A stretch of DNA of 64,000 nucleotides, taken from assembly GCA_965178125.1 (NCBI GenBank), contig OZ237759.1, positions 186,001 to 250,000 of the forward strand, read 5' to 3'. Under the pieces are notes generated by a model. The model was not told the DNA's origin, made no database searches, and saw only the letters and a list, made by a program, of their open reading frames with translations. The DNA comes from Bilabrum cf. latius. Lineage: Eukaryota > Bigyra: Bicosoecida > Bigyra > Bicosoecida. This document shows positions 11,943 to 25,299 of the stretch, piece by piece. Made by a program: the position numbers and the translations under genes. How positions within the stretch are numbered: position 1 is the stretch's first letter; every line of letters begins with the position of its first letter.

Positions 11943-14900
11943 TCACCCCAGCGGGAAGTGACAGCCCGCGGCCTGCGAGGCATACACCCACGCTATCCCC
12001 TCACCCCCCACATTGGGGTCAGCTGCAGCGGCTGGCGCTCCCAAGGCCCCGCCCACACCCCTAGGTCTACCAAGCTGCAGGGCCCCCACCCCCACACCCG
12101 CCCGCGCCCCCAGCCCTCCATCCAACCTCCGGCCCACCGCAACACCAACACCAGCTCCAGCCCCGGCACCTGCACGCGTCCTCTGCGGTCGTGCCTTGGA
12201 AACATGTTCGCCGCCCCTGCGAGCCCCGCCCCCCACGTTGGGGTCAAACGCCTCGATCCCCTCGATGAGGAACCGCGACACGAGCCTCCTGCGGCCGTGC
12301 GCCGCCCTCTGCTTCCAGCTCTGCATGCACCGCCGCAGGAGTGACAGCCTCGAAGACCGCTGCACCTTGGCCTCCAGCAACAGGGCTCTCTTGGCAGCCA
12401 GCTCCCTCTCCCTCCAGCTGCGAATGCCCGCCTGCACCCCAGCGAACTCCTGCGCAGTGAGGGCGAGGGTGCCCCTCGCGCCCCTGCCGCGCACTGCAAG
12501 CACACTGCCAGCCGCTGACCGTCCAGGGAACAAACCCCCTGAGCCGCTCCTGTCGCCCCCCAAGCCCAGGCTTACCCCGGAGTCCACCGTGCCCCCGTTC
12601 ATGCCCCCGATTCCTTCGGCCAAGGTCCATCCCCCCGTCCTGGTGCTCAGGCTAGAGGCCCTGGCCCCTGGGGCTAGCGGCCTCCTGGCTCGACCATCGA
12701 TGGCGTCGCCCACCTGAGCAGACCGGGGGCGGGGAGCCAGGGGGTCTCGTCCTCTGCCCCTCGGAGCGGATCGGCTGCGCTGGCTAGGCCCTCCCTGGCT
12801 TGGCCCTCGCTGGCTAGGCCCTCGCTGGCTAGACCATCGCGCGGCAGATGCCCTTCTTTGCCGGACCCTGGCTTCATGCACCGTCGCGGACGAGCCGCGA
12901 GCGAACAGGTTCGATCCAGTTTCTGTGCCATCCATGCCCCCGTCCTTGCCAACCTGCTCGATGCCCACGCCCACGGTCACTGTCACGGGCAAGGGCCGGA
13001 ACTCGAAGGAGGGTCCGCCTCGGTGCACGCGACGGGCCGCATCCACAGCAGGAGAACCTCGCCCCGCATCATCGTGCAGTGCACCCAGGGCCCTTACACG
13101 GCCCCCGATCGAGGACTCCCACGGCGCTGCCTCCTTCACATGCCCCTGCACAGCCGCCCCCCTGGCCGTCGTGGATCCACCGGTCTGTCCTCGGGCCATC
13201 GCAGCAGCGTCGTCCACCGAGTGCAGTCCGATCTCATCCTCCTGCTGCATGCCCCCATAGGCCCCCGCCAGCGCTCTGACGGCAGCAGCGGCACGAGAGG
13301 TCTCATCCGCCCTGCGCATCGCTCTCTCAACCGCCTCGCGGCGCGCCCGCTGGCCCTCGCCCTCGGCAGCACCGTCCACCTCTCCTCTCACTGTGTGCTA
13401 CATGCGAGCCAAGCCCCGCCGCAGCCTGGCTCCCCGCCCCTGCAGATGCTGGGCCGCGTCATCGCGCGAGTCCGTCTCCCCGCGAATCGTCGTGCGCCCG
13501 CTGGACAGCTGCCGCCGCCGAAACTCAACGGCTAGTTGCTACCTCCTTCTCTGCAGAGCCTCAATCTCGGCCACTGCGCGCCAAGTGCGCAGAGGCCCGA
13601 GGCAGCGCCTCCTGCGGGCCATGCGGCGAGCCCTGTGAAGCAGCACCCAGGCACGGAGCACATGCCGCCCCATTCGGGTCTCCCCTCGCTGCACCGCATG
13701 CTCTTCCACGGATTTTCTGCGGTCAGCAGCCTGTGACGCGGCCTATTTCCAAGCTCGGAATGCGGATCTGCAAGTGCGCAGTGCATCCCAAGCGGCTGCG
13801 GCCTGCTCCGCGAGGTCAGGGGCAGGGGCAGGACCGGGAGCAAGACCGGAGCTGCGACTCCCTTGGTCGTCCGGCTCCGTGCCTGGGCCATACCTGCCGG
13901 GATCGGGACCGCTGGTGCTCCCCCACGGATTGTGCTCGATGCTACCACTAGTAGGAGCAAAGCCCCGCGGGTCTGTGCCCTCGCCCGGCTCTCCATAGCC
14001 CCGTTGACCGTGCTGGGCAGAGGTCTTGCCCGCATCGCCAACATCGCCTGCATCGCCGCCGCTCTCCTCAACCCAGCTGCCCGGCCGAGTCGGGGGTGCA
14101 CTCCCTCTGCCGCTCTTTCCGCCGGCAAATCGGGAGCCGCGGCTGGCTGCATGCCCTGCACCTGGTCGTGCTTCGTCACCCGGGGCAGCTGGGAACTAAC
14201 CGCTGCTGCCGCTGCCGCTGCTGTCGCCCACCCCTCCTTGAGTCAGTGCTCTTCGCATCGGGGCCGCCACTCCGCTGTGCCCAGCTCTCGAGCGGATGGA
14301 ACCAGTCCCTTTGGCACCGGGTCTCAGTGCGGCCGTCACGCCACCCGCCGATATGACCGACACGGACTCGATGGAAACAGCGGACCGGTTGCTGTCACCG
14401 ACACCCCCGTGCCTCGACCGAGACCGCATCGAACCGCCAGAGAGAGACACGTTCAGCTCCGACTCGGCCTCTTCATCGATGGACTGCAGCCGCGACCGGA
14501 AGCTCCGTGCCGCACGCTGCCTGCCTGACCACTGCATATGCGCCACGCTGCCCCTGGCGCTGCCCATGGATCGAGCCGAGGCTGAGTGGCCTTTGCGCGC
14601 GCCCCACCCCAGACTTGCTGCTCCCACCTCACGGCTTGTCCCACTATGCTCTTCATGTCCAGATCCACTCTCTGGTGCTTTTCCAAACTGGCCATGACCC
14701 GGCCCGCCCTCATCCGACATTCCGGTGCTGGATCGCGGGCGCCCCCTCCACGCACCTAGCCCCGCGGTCTAGTGTCCGAACCCAGACGCACTGCTCCCAC
14801 CCATCTCCATATCTATCGTGGCACTGCTCGGTGCCCTTCCGAGCGGATTTCCAGGAGATGCACCCAGCCGGAAGCTCATACCGCTGCTGGCACGAATCAT

Positions 14901-17900
14901 GCGGCCCCGCACAAGAGCAGACTGGGGTACTGCAGCAGCAGCAGCGGCAGTGCCAGCTGCGCCCGCGCTGCTACCCGCCGTCGACCGGAAGCTGTGCCTC
15001 CCCACCCGCGCACCGCCACCCATGCGCCCCATGCTCCTGCCCCCCATGCTGCGTGCATGCAGCGGAGGCCTGCTGGCACCATGCCCGCGAGGAGGCCCAC
15101 GCATGCTCTTGGCTCCATGGACTAGCACCCCGGCTGCATTCTGGCGTGTGCTGCTGGCACGCTCTCTTTGTCCTCGCCCTCCCATGGACTCCGCCGAGCT
15201 ACCCTCGCTCCCCGACTCTTCGACCACCTCCAGCTCGTCCACCCAGGGCCCGAGCGACGTAGCCCCCGAGCCTTGGGATCCAGCTCCAGGGCCCGCAAAA
15301 CTGACCGACCTCGCCGCGTGAAATCCGCTCCGAATCCGCTGTAGGGCTCCTATGAGCGTGGCAGCTGAGGGCATGCGCCGGATGCCGGGGCCTGCCGATC
15401 CCGGTCCCGACCTGGACCCCGACCCGGCCCCTTCCTGCATGGCTCGTCCTTCGTTTTCCTTCCCGCCATCCGGCACATCCTCTACGCCGCTGCCCCCGCT
15501 CCCGCCCCCGATGGATCCCATCACCCGGCGACACGCCTCCATCCCCACGGCCGTGCGGCGCTCCCACTCCGACGAGGCTCCGTCCGCCGCGGCGGCAAAC
15601 CACGCCCGGAGCACCTTCCGGAGCTTGGCATGCCGACCTCCCCTTCGCACCGCTGCGTGCCGCTGCAGCGCATGCAGAGCTCTGAGCATCGGACGCTCCT
15701 CCCCAAAGTGACGCCGGAACAGCTCGATCTTGGCCTGCCTCTGCCTTGTCCTCACCGCCCACACCCGCAGAGCCCTCGCCGCTCGCCCCCTGCGCCTCGC
15801 CTCTCCCACCTTGCGAGTCGCTACGGCTAGTCTCCAGTCCCGCACGGCCCCGAGCAATGCCCACGCCCTGTGGTAGGCCCCTGCAGTCTCCTCCAGCGCA
15901 CTTGCCCTCCCCCTCTCGCGCTCCTCCGCCGCCCATCTCCGCCACCGCGACAGCACTGCATGCGCCAACTCCACCGATCGATCCGCCGCTCGCCCCTGCT
16001 CCTCGAGCCAAAGCCTCGACCTACCCGCCCACCCTTCCAGCACCCGTTTCAGCAGCAACCGCTTCCGAAGCTTGGATCGCCAGGCCGCCACGCACTGCCC
16101 CGCGACCCTGCCCTTGCCGATCGTAAATGCCGCCTCGCCCGCCCGACGGAGCGCGATCGTGCGCTGCACACGCTGCCTCCACCGTGCCACAGCGGCCGCC
16201 GCCCTCGCTGCACCCGACTACTGCCCCACGGCTTCTCGCAGCTGACGAGTGGCCGCCCTCCCAGCGGCCCATTCCTTCCATCGCCTCACAGCGGGCTTGC
16301 AGTGGTGCTTGGTGAACACCCGCCTGGCCCTGGCCCATGCTGCCCTCCTGTACCCCTCGGCGTTCACGCGCATGCGTCGCAGCGCCCAGACTCCCAGCAA
16401 CATGTGCCTCGTGTGTTCCCTGGCTGCACGCACGGCTGTCCTGATCCTCCTCTTGTACCACCGCAGAAGGGAGAACGACCGCCGCAGCGCCACCAGTCGG
16501 TTCGTGCGGCCCATGCGACGGGCCAGCCGACGCACCTCCACGACCTGTCGCAGACCCTTGAAGGCTCGCTGCGAGGCGTCTCGCTCTTCGGCCGCCCTGG
16601 CTAGCACTGCAATGGGATGCAGCTAGTCAATGGCGCACACCTGCCTCAGTCTCCGCACCAGTGCGGCTCTCTCTCCCGACACTGGGCCCATGGTCTGTGT
16701 GAGGCCGAGCAGGGAGGCCCAGTCACGCGACTCACCCGGAGGATGCTGGATAGAGACATGCGACTCGTTGGCATCTAAATCCCTATCCTCAACCATGCCA
16801 GCCTCCACTTCTCCGCCTCCGATTCCGGCGGAGAGCACCACCCGCGCCTGCTCCCTCCACGCTGCCTCCACGGCCCGCCCGCCTGCAAGCATGGCTGCCC
16901 CCATTCGACCAAGGGGAAAACCACCCCCAAAGCGGTGGACTCGCACCACAGCGGGAAGCTAAGGAACACATGTACCGCGCTCATCTCCAGACCAGGACAC
17001 ACTGCTGCCACCAACCTCCACATCATGCCCCTCCAACACCCTGAGCACCCTTGCCGCTGCCCCCTGCAGCGAGCCCCCCGCCACGTTCTAGCCCCACGTG
17101 TCGAAGCCCATGGCGCCTGGCGATGCATCTTCCAATCTAGCTCCCCGCTGCCTGGTGGCTTCCATCCCTTGCACCACTGCCTCGAGGCCGAAGCACTCCA
17201 CCAGAACTCTGTGCCACCTGGGGTGCACCCCCCGCACGAGTCCCCACCGCCGGGCCCTGGTACCCCGCACCCGTCCCGACAGCCAGAAGGACCGCCACCG
17301 AGACACCCCGGTGCCGCCCGCAGGACCCGCTGCATAGTCCTCGGGCAGACCCAGCGCGGCTCTCACGCACCGCCGCCCGCGCAGGGATGGAGGGGGAGCG
17401 CCCGTCTGCAAGAGGCCCGTGTCACTGCCTGACGCCTGCAAGCTGCGGGCTCTGCCCGTAGGGTCCCGCCGCGGTGCTGCCGCTACGGCCCACTGCATCC
17501 ATAGCGTGGTGCTTCGTTCCTCTTCCTCGTCTTTGTCTCCGGTGAGAGTGGCAGCGGCTGCGCACATCTGCCGCAGTCGTGCATCGAACCATGGCCCAGC
17601 GGTAGCGAGTGCAGCCCGGGCCCCGCGCTGTGCTCTGTCCTGCGCGTGCCCCACGGCGTGCTGCCGGGGCACGTATGGGGTCAACCCCATGCTCAGCCGC
17701 GCACGCAGCGCAGCCTGCCGTTGCGACCAGTCCAGAGACACGTCGAGCGCAGCCGTCACGGTGCTCATCAGCCGCCCGGCGACTCCCGCGCCCTTGAGGG
17801 CCCACAGTGACCTCTCGCCCCGGGCGAGCAGCTGATGCGCCTGCCGCACCAAGTCCGCGCACTCGGCGCGCAAGCCAGTGTGTCGGAGAGATAGGCATGC

Positions 17901-20900
17901 TGAGTGAGAGTGGGGCGCACGGGGCATGCGTTTTCGCCGTCCCATGGCCCTGCCGGCATGCTTGTCCAGTGTGGAGAACAGGGACACCATCTCGCCCTCG
18001 CTCTGCGTGCTGCCGCGGGTGCGAGTGACGAGCCGTGGTTCTGCTGCATCCTCCGCCTGCTGGCTATCTGTTGCTTCTGCTCCTGAAGACATGCCGAGCT
18101 CCACCTCCGAGCCTGCCGCCGTTGCTGCATCATCTGAAGAGGATGCTCCCTTGCCGACATCCGTGCCTGCCCCCCCTTCCGCTCCATGCTCCTCACTACC
18201 CAGGCCCACAGAGCCCCCGAGCGCCTCGCTCGGGTCAGACAGTTGCGCTACAAGCACCGGTGGAGACCTGCTTGAGGTCGGGCCAACCCGCCTGCCTAGC
18301 CGAGCCGCGATCATCCCGCTTCGTGCGGCTGCTGCCTTCCATCCCATGAAGCACCTGGCTCTCACAAACCCGTCGCGCCACATGGTGGCGGACCTGCAGG
18401 CGACTCGAGCAGCCTTGCGAGCCAGCAGCACCGCCCTGAGGCCCCGCAGCGCGCGTCCGAGCACTAGCCTCCGCCCCGATACCGCCGCCAGCATCTCGTA
18501 CCTCTGCGCCCGGCGTGAGGCCATGCTGTCCTGGTGCCAGGCGCGGACTACCATGCCCGCGAGAGACACGATTGCGGCTGCCTGCAGCTGGTTGGCTGCC
18601 GCCACTTTCGCGCGACGCACCACAACGCCGTGCGCCATCACGCACATCGCCGCTGCCTGGGTCAAGGCCGACCGCAGCCGACTGGCAGCCACAGCGCCCC
18701 GCAGTGCGATGCACCTGACCTGCGCCTCCCCAGCCAGCGCAAACAAACAGGCCCTCTGCCTGCACGCGGCATCGAGAGAGGCCAGCATCGCCGCCCGGAA
18801 CCGTGTGCCCTGCCACACGGCCACAGGCCCAGCATGACGAGCCGCAGCAGCGATGCCGTCTGCGCCTTCGCCGCTCGAGCAAGGGAGCGCAGCTGCTGCC
18901 ACCTCGGCCTGCTGCTGCCTCGCGGACGCTGCCATTCGATCGGAATCATGCCTCACACGGGCCCTGGCTGCATCTGCAATGGCAAATTTAACGTGAGTGG
19001 ACATGGGTGGGACCTAATTGCCCGCACCGTGTTGGTCACGCAACGAGGAGAGGACCGCCTGGGGAGCGCGGGCTCGACCAGCGAGAAAAGGCGACCCGAG
19101 CCCTTGTGGCGGTTTGCTGGAGCCGCTCTGCAGGTCGCTACCAGTGCCAGCGCCCCAGCTCCGCATGTGCGCGGCCACGGGGGCCAACGCCACCTGGACC
19201 GCATCGGGTGGGCTGGACCACGCGGCGGAAGGCAGCGCCTGGCCGTACCCAGCGATGGCATCGCCCCAGGGAGAGGCGGGTGCAGCTGCCCCTGCATGCA
19301 TGAGCGGCTGTGAAGCATCCCTCTTGGCAGCATCCAGCACCTCTTGCTCCCTGCCGTCGTGCGGTGCAACCGTACGAGCCTACGCAATAGAACTGTCCTC
19401 GGGTGGATCCAATGCCTGGGTCTGCGCACGTAGGCTGCGGAACAGCCGGCCCAGGGCATCCCCAGAGACAGGCCCTTGGGCACCATTGGGGCTAGCGGAG
19501 CCGTCCTCAATCCTACCACCACCTGCGCCAGGCGGCCCATCGCCGTCAGCCGGCAGATCCGACCCGCCTGCATGCCCGGTTCCGTGCCCCTGTGCCTGCA
19601 AGCGCCGTTCCTGCGCCGCTGCCACCCTCGCCACCCTCGATTGCTCCCTGCGCAAGGCGGCTTTGGCCTACTAGCCCCGCCTCCAGGCAGCTAGTGCAGA
19701 CCGACGGGCACCCATCCGGACCACCCGAGCGGCATCCCTCATCCAATGCAGCGCAGCTCCTCTAGCGTGTCGGCGGATAGCAGCGACAGCCACGATGCGG
19801 ACAGCCGACGCGAACGCGCCTGGATTCGGCAGCTACAATCTGGTTGAGGTAGCACCGACATGGGTGCTCACTGCAAGCACCACAGCATGGAAGGCGTATG
19901 CCAAGCCCGCCGCGCAGCGCTGCTGCCACCAGACCGTGCACGGGTTGACATCCGACGCGGGATGAAAAGTGGATTCGGTTGACAGCAGGTGCGCCCACGC
20001 TCGATCCACGGTGTCGCAGCATTGCTGGTGTTGTCGTGACGAAGGCCGTCTGTCCGGACCCCCAGGAGCCACGACGCCCCTACAGCGCAGCCTCTTTGCC
20101 AGCCAAGCTTCCAGCTGTGCCCTGCCATCGTGCGCTCGCAGCAGCGAGCGAATACTTGGCGACGAGGCAGCGCGCCGAACCACATCACTGAACGACCCGC
20201 GAGCCGGTAGGATGGGCTCGCTGGGACTTATAGCCATATCCTGTGCACCGGTGGCGGATGCTACCGCCTTCGCGAGAAGCCTGTTGCACGCCGATGCGCA
20301 CCGGCGGGAGGACAGCTGACTCAAGTGCGGGATAGCCTCGAGCAAGTCAGAAGCGGTGACGGCTGAAGTGGTCCGTAGTGCGCTAGAGAGCGTCGTGTAG
20401 GGTTGATCTCCCGCCTGTGTCGCCCTCAGCATCCTGGACGCAGCAGTGCTCTCCTCCCTGGACGGAGTGCAGGCCTCGAGCACTGCTTCACTCGACGAGG
20501 GCAGGCCCCGGCTCAGGCCAGCGCACAGCTCTCTCCGCCCGTGTGCGCGGGTCTCTCCACCCTGGCCAAGCAGCGCGGGCAGAGCCACTGGCCGCCCGGA
20601 GGTGTGCCGACGAGGTCTTGAGGGCTGGCTGGTCACAGTCCCTAGTCTGTGGGCATTCCTGGCCAGTAGGCTAGCGGGATGTCCTGCTGCGGATCGCTAC
20701 GAGGGTGGCACCGGTGCAGCAGGTCTCTCCGCTTGAGCCCGTGCCCAGCCATCTCGAGTGCTGCCGCGCGGCCATGACTTCCTCCTTCCCTTCCCTCGTG
20801 GGCGGCTGCTACCCGCACCCGCGCCCTGCAGCCGCTCCCCATCGCTGGATGTAGGTGCCAACAAAGACCGGCGAGTACCCCAGCTCGCGCCTTCATTTCC

Positions 20901-22259
20901 ACCGTGCGTAGGTCTCTCCGACAGACTAGCACGCCGAGCATGGCTCGGGCCGCTCATACCCCCTGGAAGGTCCACCCCCTCCACTCCGCTGTGCCCCTCC
21001 TATCCAAGAGTGTTGGCGGCATCTTGTCGGCCGGATGAAGCGATTTCCCCCCTCCTTCGATTGCTGCCCTGCCTTCGAGTGCTGGCACCGACAGATCTAG
21101 ATCTCCGCCCGAAATCACGCCCACTTGCCCCTGCAGCGCTCCACCTTGCATCTGCTGCTCCGCGACCTGCTTTCCTCTTGCCCGCGCGAGCGCCTTTGCC
21201 CTATCCTGTACGTGTGCCCTTGTCAGCGCCACCACAGCCACTGGCCTGACCACCCTTTGCCCGATCCATTTCGGACACACCTACCTGCATCCCCAGTGCA
21301 GTGCACCTGGCCTCCCACCCCGCCCTCCTGCGGCCGGCTGCTCGGCTGATCCGGGCGACGTATCCTGCCGGCAGCCTGCTGTCGTCAGCAGTTGCACTCG
21401 GGCCCTCTGCTTCTCCTTCTCCTTCTCCTTCTCCTCGAGCCTGGCCCACGCCTGGACCATGTTCGCTCTCAGCTGCACCCTCAGTTCCACCACTGCTGCT
21501 GCCAGCCCCGCTTCCTCTAGTCCCTGGTAGAGGCAGCCACGCGGCCCATGCTCGCCTGGCACTCCGCGGACTGCCTGCCCTGCCTTGGGCCATCCCCGGC
21601 TGGCGCTGCATCGAGTGGCGGCGCAAGCCCTCTGGTCCACTTGAATCCAATGAATCTGCGAGCCGACGCATCGGTTTGGACGGCTCAGCCACCGGGTAAT
21701 CAGGAGCGGCAGAAGGACCCCAGGGGGCTGGCTTGCCTTGACTGGGTTGAGCTTGCTGTGGCAGGGTACCCTTCCATCGGAGTCTCTGCGCCTGCTCGCC
21801 CGTAGGGGCATGAAGTGGGGCGTGCCGCCGACCGTCTCCAAGAGGCGTATCGAAAGCAGCATCAGCGAGCATCTGCTCCCTACGGCTCGCGGGGCGGCAT
21901 TGCGAAGTGTCTCTTGCTGGCTCGATGTGACCGGAGGGCTGCGCCAAGGCTTCAATCCCTGGCTATATGACTGATGGCGTTAGTCTACGCCAGCCAGTCG
22001 GCGGCTGCAGCGGGGTGATTGGGGATAGGACCATATCGTCGCCCCCCGCAGCAGCAGCATGCGCTCTTGTGCTTTCGCCAGCATCAGTTCGGTGAACAGA
22101 GCCCGCATCAGAGGTTCCCGAATCGCTTGGATTACTAATTTCGTTGGCATCAACGGACTAACCGTCAATACTATCCACTGATACTTCGTCGAGAAATGCC
22201 TCCAATGTTGCGCCAGTATCAGGCTATCCAAGGCCTAGAACCGGAAATCCTGCGCTCAT
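11943..22259 (-). CDS. Giant Sfi1-like helical-repeat (centrosome/basal-body scaffold) protein
   Basis: With TAG as sense, one uninterrupted frame runs from ATG 22259 to TGA 11943: 3,439 codons with no in-frame TAA or TGA and about 20 TAGs, including a TAG-TAG pair at 19668-19673. The middle (about residues 1,000-2,200, 19000-15600) consists of Arg/Ala-rich helices with a Trp every ~20-35 residues (VAAWRSKLRKRLLLKRVLEGW; LSRWRRWAAEE; AVRRWKEWAA; LRAWFAAAA). This pattern belongs to Sfi1, whose repeats bind centrin at spindle poles and basal bodies. Similar helices recur near the C-terminus (FRAWKQAAS, LRAWVLLHRARRMARRRR, IRSWRERELAAKRALLLEA, SWKQRAAHGRRRLVSRF). The N-terminal ~600 residues and the 15600-14000 segment are Ser/Gly/Pro-rich and look disordered. 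A 15-bp minisatellite at ~12779-12838 encodes GPSQR-like repeats. The Sfi1 label is by pattern; a coiled-coil IQ-type scaffold is the alternative. Confidence 0.72.
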
Positions 22260-22477
22260 TTTCGGCAAATGGGATATATTAACAACACTAACAATGCAAA
22301 TTATTCAACACGCGTCTACATCATTGGCCTACACGTGATGTTTCACCGCTTTTATTCGAATCGGGAGCAACGGCAAGTGAGCTGAGCTGGTTCCGGTTAT
22401 TGTAGACAACGCATTTGGGGTGTCATTAATGAGCCCCAAAGCCCCTCATTCACCCGTTGATGCAATTAAGCATGCCA

Positions 22478-25093
22478 TCAAATGGCTGAGAACTCCCCTG
22501 GAGCTGCAGCCGCACGCCCCTGCTCCCCATCCCCCTAGTCCGCCCCACCCCCCGGACCCCCGCCGTACCTGGCCGATCTTGCAGGGGCCGCCCCGCCCGC
22601 CACAGCCCCCTCCTCCTCTCCCTCCGCCAGGCGCGACCCTCCCCTCCACAGTGTCCCATCCGCCTCTACCACCGGGTCGGGCCCCTCGTCCTCTCCTCCC
22701 CCCGCAGCCCCCCCTGCGGCCACCTGCCCGGCAGCAACACCGACACCCCCCGCCCCCGGCCCAGCCCCAGCCCCAGCATACCACGGCCCGCCGGCACGTT
22801 TCGCCCTCGCTTCTCCTGCACCGGCCATGCGCAGGCCCTCCAGGATGAATGCGCCCGGGTCCTTCCCCGCCCCTTTTGCGACCTCTTTCAGCACAACGGA
22901 CACGTCCAGCTGCGTGCGCTTCTCCTTCATGAAGGTCCGCTCGAAGTGCGCTAGCAGCGCAACGCCGAAGCCAAAGACGGCGTGCCACACGGGCCCGCCC
23001 TCGGGCACGCCAGCGTCCGGCACATCCATGCCCGCCCTGATGGCTCCATTGAGCCTCCCCATCCGCAACACCTTGACGGCCTCCGCCAGCACGGCGAAGG
23101 CCGTCAGCAGCAGCGGGAAGCCCAGCCGCGCATTGGGGTCCGGGTGCAGCACCTGCCGCCTGATCCAGAGGGGGTATGCCTCCACCAGCCGCAGCACGAA
23201 GACCATTCCGGCCATTCCGTTGGACCTTAGGTCAGTGTCAGGCCCGCTGGCTCTCTGGGCGCCCACCACCTCCCAGTTCTCAGAGCCCGGGGGAAGCAGA
23301 CCTGCCGGCACCTCCTGGGTGCACTGCACGAAGGTGCTCCGCAGCACCCGCCCGTGCACTGGGTCCCCCCTCTGCAGCCGCAGCAGTCGCATGGCCAGCA
23401 CCATGTCCCGCTGTTCCTCATGCGCCTGAGACAGGGGGGGCGGGCCTCCGCCCAGGCAGCCGCACATCCCGCCCCCCTCGGGATCTGGAATCTCGCGCAC
23501 CAGCTGTCGCGAGGTATGGCGGAGGTGATCCGGCGTGGCCATGGCTCTCCATGCCTCACGCCATCCGATCGGAGCCAGCGACTGCTGCTCACCGCCAGCA
23601 GCCGCCCTGCCCGTCGTCCCGGACGCGACCACCCGGCCTGCCCTGGGCATCGCCGACGTGGCGTTGAACTCGTCCATAGCTGCCGCCGCCGCTGCACCAG
23701 CTTCGGCTCCAGCTGCAACCGCTGTCCCCGCCCCATTAGCCATAAGGGGAGACACGGTCTGGCCCGCCGCAGCAGCCGCGGTGCCGGTATTGCCCTCCTC
23801 GTCTACCACGCCCTCCACCCCCGTGTCTGTCCCTGCACTGCTGCGGGGAAGACCGCCTGCTCTATTGTTCCCTGGTATCTAGGGCGGGGGCACGATGGTC
23901 CTAGAGGTGGCGGTCGTGGCTTGGGGCTAAGCACCTGGTGCTTGCTCTGGCTCTTGCTCTTCCTCTTCTCCCTCCTTTCCGTCATTCTCCTCTTCCTCGT
24001 CCTCTTCTTCTTCCTCCTCGTCCTCGTCCTCCTCCTCTTCTTCTTCTTCTTCCAGCACTTCGCCCATTCCCCCTGCGGCGCCTGCCCCCCCCGCCCCCGC
24101 CCCCGCAGTAGAGGAGGCCCCCGCCCCCTTGGCCACTCGCTTGGCCACCTCCTGCATCGCCGCATGCGCAGCGGCTTCCTCCTTGGCCCGTGCGTCCGCC
24201 TCTGCCTTCTTCTTCCCCTGTCGCACCGCACGCAGCGCTGCCCTCCCGTCCAGCAGCGCACTCACGTCCTCCTCCTCCTCCCCCTCCCCCTCGCCCTGCT
24301 CCTCGGCGCCCACGCCGCCCTGTCCGCCAGCACCCGCTGCGCCGGCCCCGGCCTCCTCGAGCTCTTTCTGTTCTGCTTCTGCCGCGGCTTTGGCATCTGC
24401 AAGCGCCTTGGCCATCGCCTCTTTATCCTGGTCGCTGTCGCCGCCGCTCGCGGCTTGGGCCATGCGAGCTCGGGCGGCCTCAAGCTACTTCTGCAGCGCC
24501 GCGGCTTTCTCGCCCGATCCATCAGGCTCAGCTGAGGCGCTAAACCCGAATTCATCATCGTCGTTGTTTGCATCAGACGAGCCCTATTCACTTTCCCCCA
24601 GTCCCTCTGCTCTGAGCAAGGTTGAAGACGGCTTGGCTGCTCCGGCGTCGGTTGGCAACACGACCCGTTGGTACTGAATGCCAAACGGGTCCAGCTTTGC
24701 CTAGCTTTTAGTTGTTTGACCATCTTTCTACCTAGCATCCGCATCGGCGCGAGCGTTGCTGCTCGAGGGCGGCTTCGGCGGATCGGCTGCTACCGGTGGA
24801 GCGCTGGCAGCCATTGCTTCGCCGTGCTTGTCGAACACTTCCAGCTCGGCATCGTCTTCCAGAGGAGCCGACGGTTGCCTCTATTGACCGTTTTCATGTC
24901 CAGCGGGTTCGTCATCGTCGCTATCGTCTTCATCGGATATCGCCATGGAACCGACAACCGCCGGTTTCAGGGCTGCCTCGGGCTGCGCTGCACCTGGTTC
25001 GAACGGAGACGGCCCTGTCCCAGTCGCTAGACCTGACTATTTCTCCCGCTTCTCAACTTCCAAACCGAGGATATCAGCAAGTGGATTAGACAT
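22478..25093 (-). CDS. ELMO-domain protein with long acidic N-terminal extension
   Basis: ELMO-domain proteins act on Arf/Rac small GTPases: ELMOD members are Arf-family GAPs and ELMO1-3 are DOCK partners. ATG 25093 begins MSNPLADILGLEVEKREK. Nine TAGs are read through, and the 871-residue protein ends at TGA 22478. The ELMO core spans about residues 550-735. It starts at QAHEEQRDMVLAMRLLRLQR, continues through ENWEVVGAQRASGPDTDLRSNGMAG (the family's W..IGF...DP.TDFR.MG.LG block) and ends with helices around VALLAHFERTFMKEKRTQLDV. The residue equivalent to the ELMOD catalytic Arg is Arg in TDLRSNG. The N-terminal 550 residues are Asp/Glu/Ala-rich, including an almost continuous Glu/Asp run (24060-23960) and a coiled-coil-like KALADAKAAAEAEQKELEEA. 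The C-terminus is Gly/Ala-rich. No intron; this compact gene lies 218 bp from the Sfi1-like start. Confidence 0.8.
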
Positions 25094-25216
25094 TCCACCG
25101 CTTGATTTAGTAGCAGGTGGTCCCTGCGCAAACGTGCGCGAGACGCCAGCAAACGGATGACGAGTGGAGGGCAAATTGCACTGGCGTGTGCAGCGTAGTG
25201 TGAGCACGTGCTGTAC

Positions 25217-25224
25217 TTTATAAA
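25217..25224 (-). promoter_or_regulatory. TATA-like box upstream of the ELMO gene
   Basis: TTTATAAA, palindromic, lies 124 bp upstream of the ELMO start codon in otherwise GC-rich DNA. It is spaced correctly for a short 5' UTR. No mapped transcription start supports it. Confidence 0.4.
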
Positions 25225-25299
25225 CAGTGCCTGATACATGCAAGCGAACACCTGGCCAGACCACCGGCATGCCTCACCCCCACCCTCACCCTGGGTGAG

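Noticed and set aside
25027-25251. Extension of the GH-like protein beyond TAA 25300
   Set aside because: It would run through the ELMO gene's promoter and start region with sequence unlike the preceding domain. TAA as the stop is simpler.
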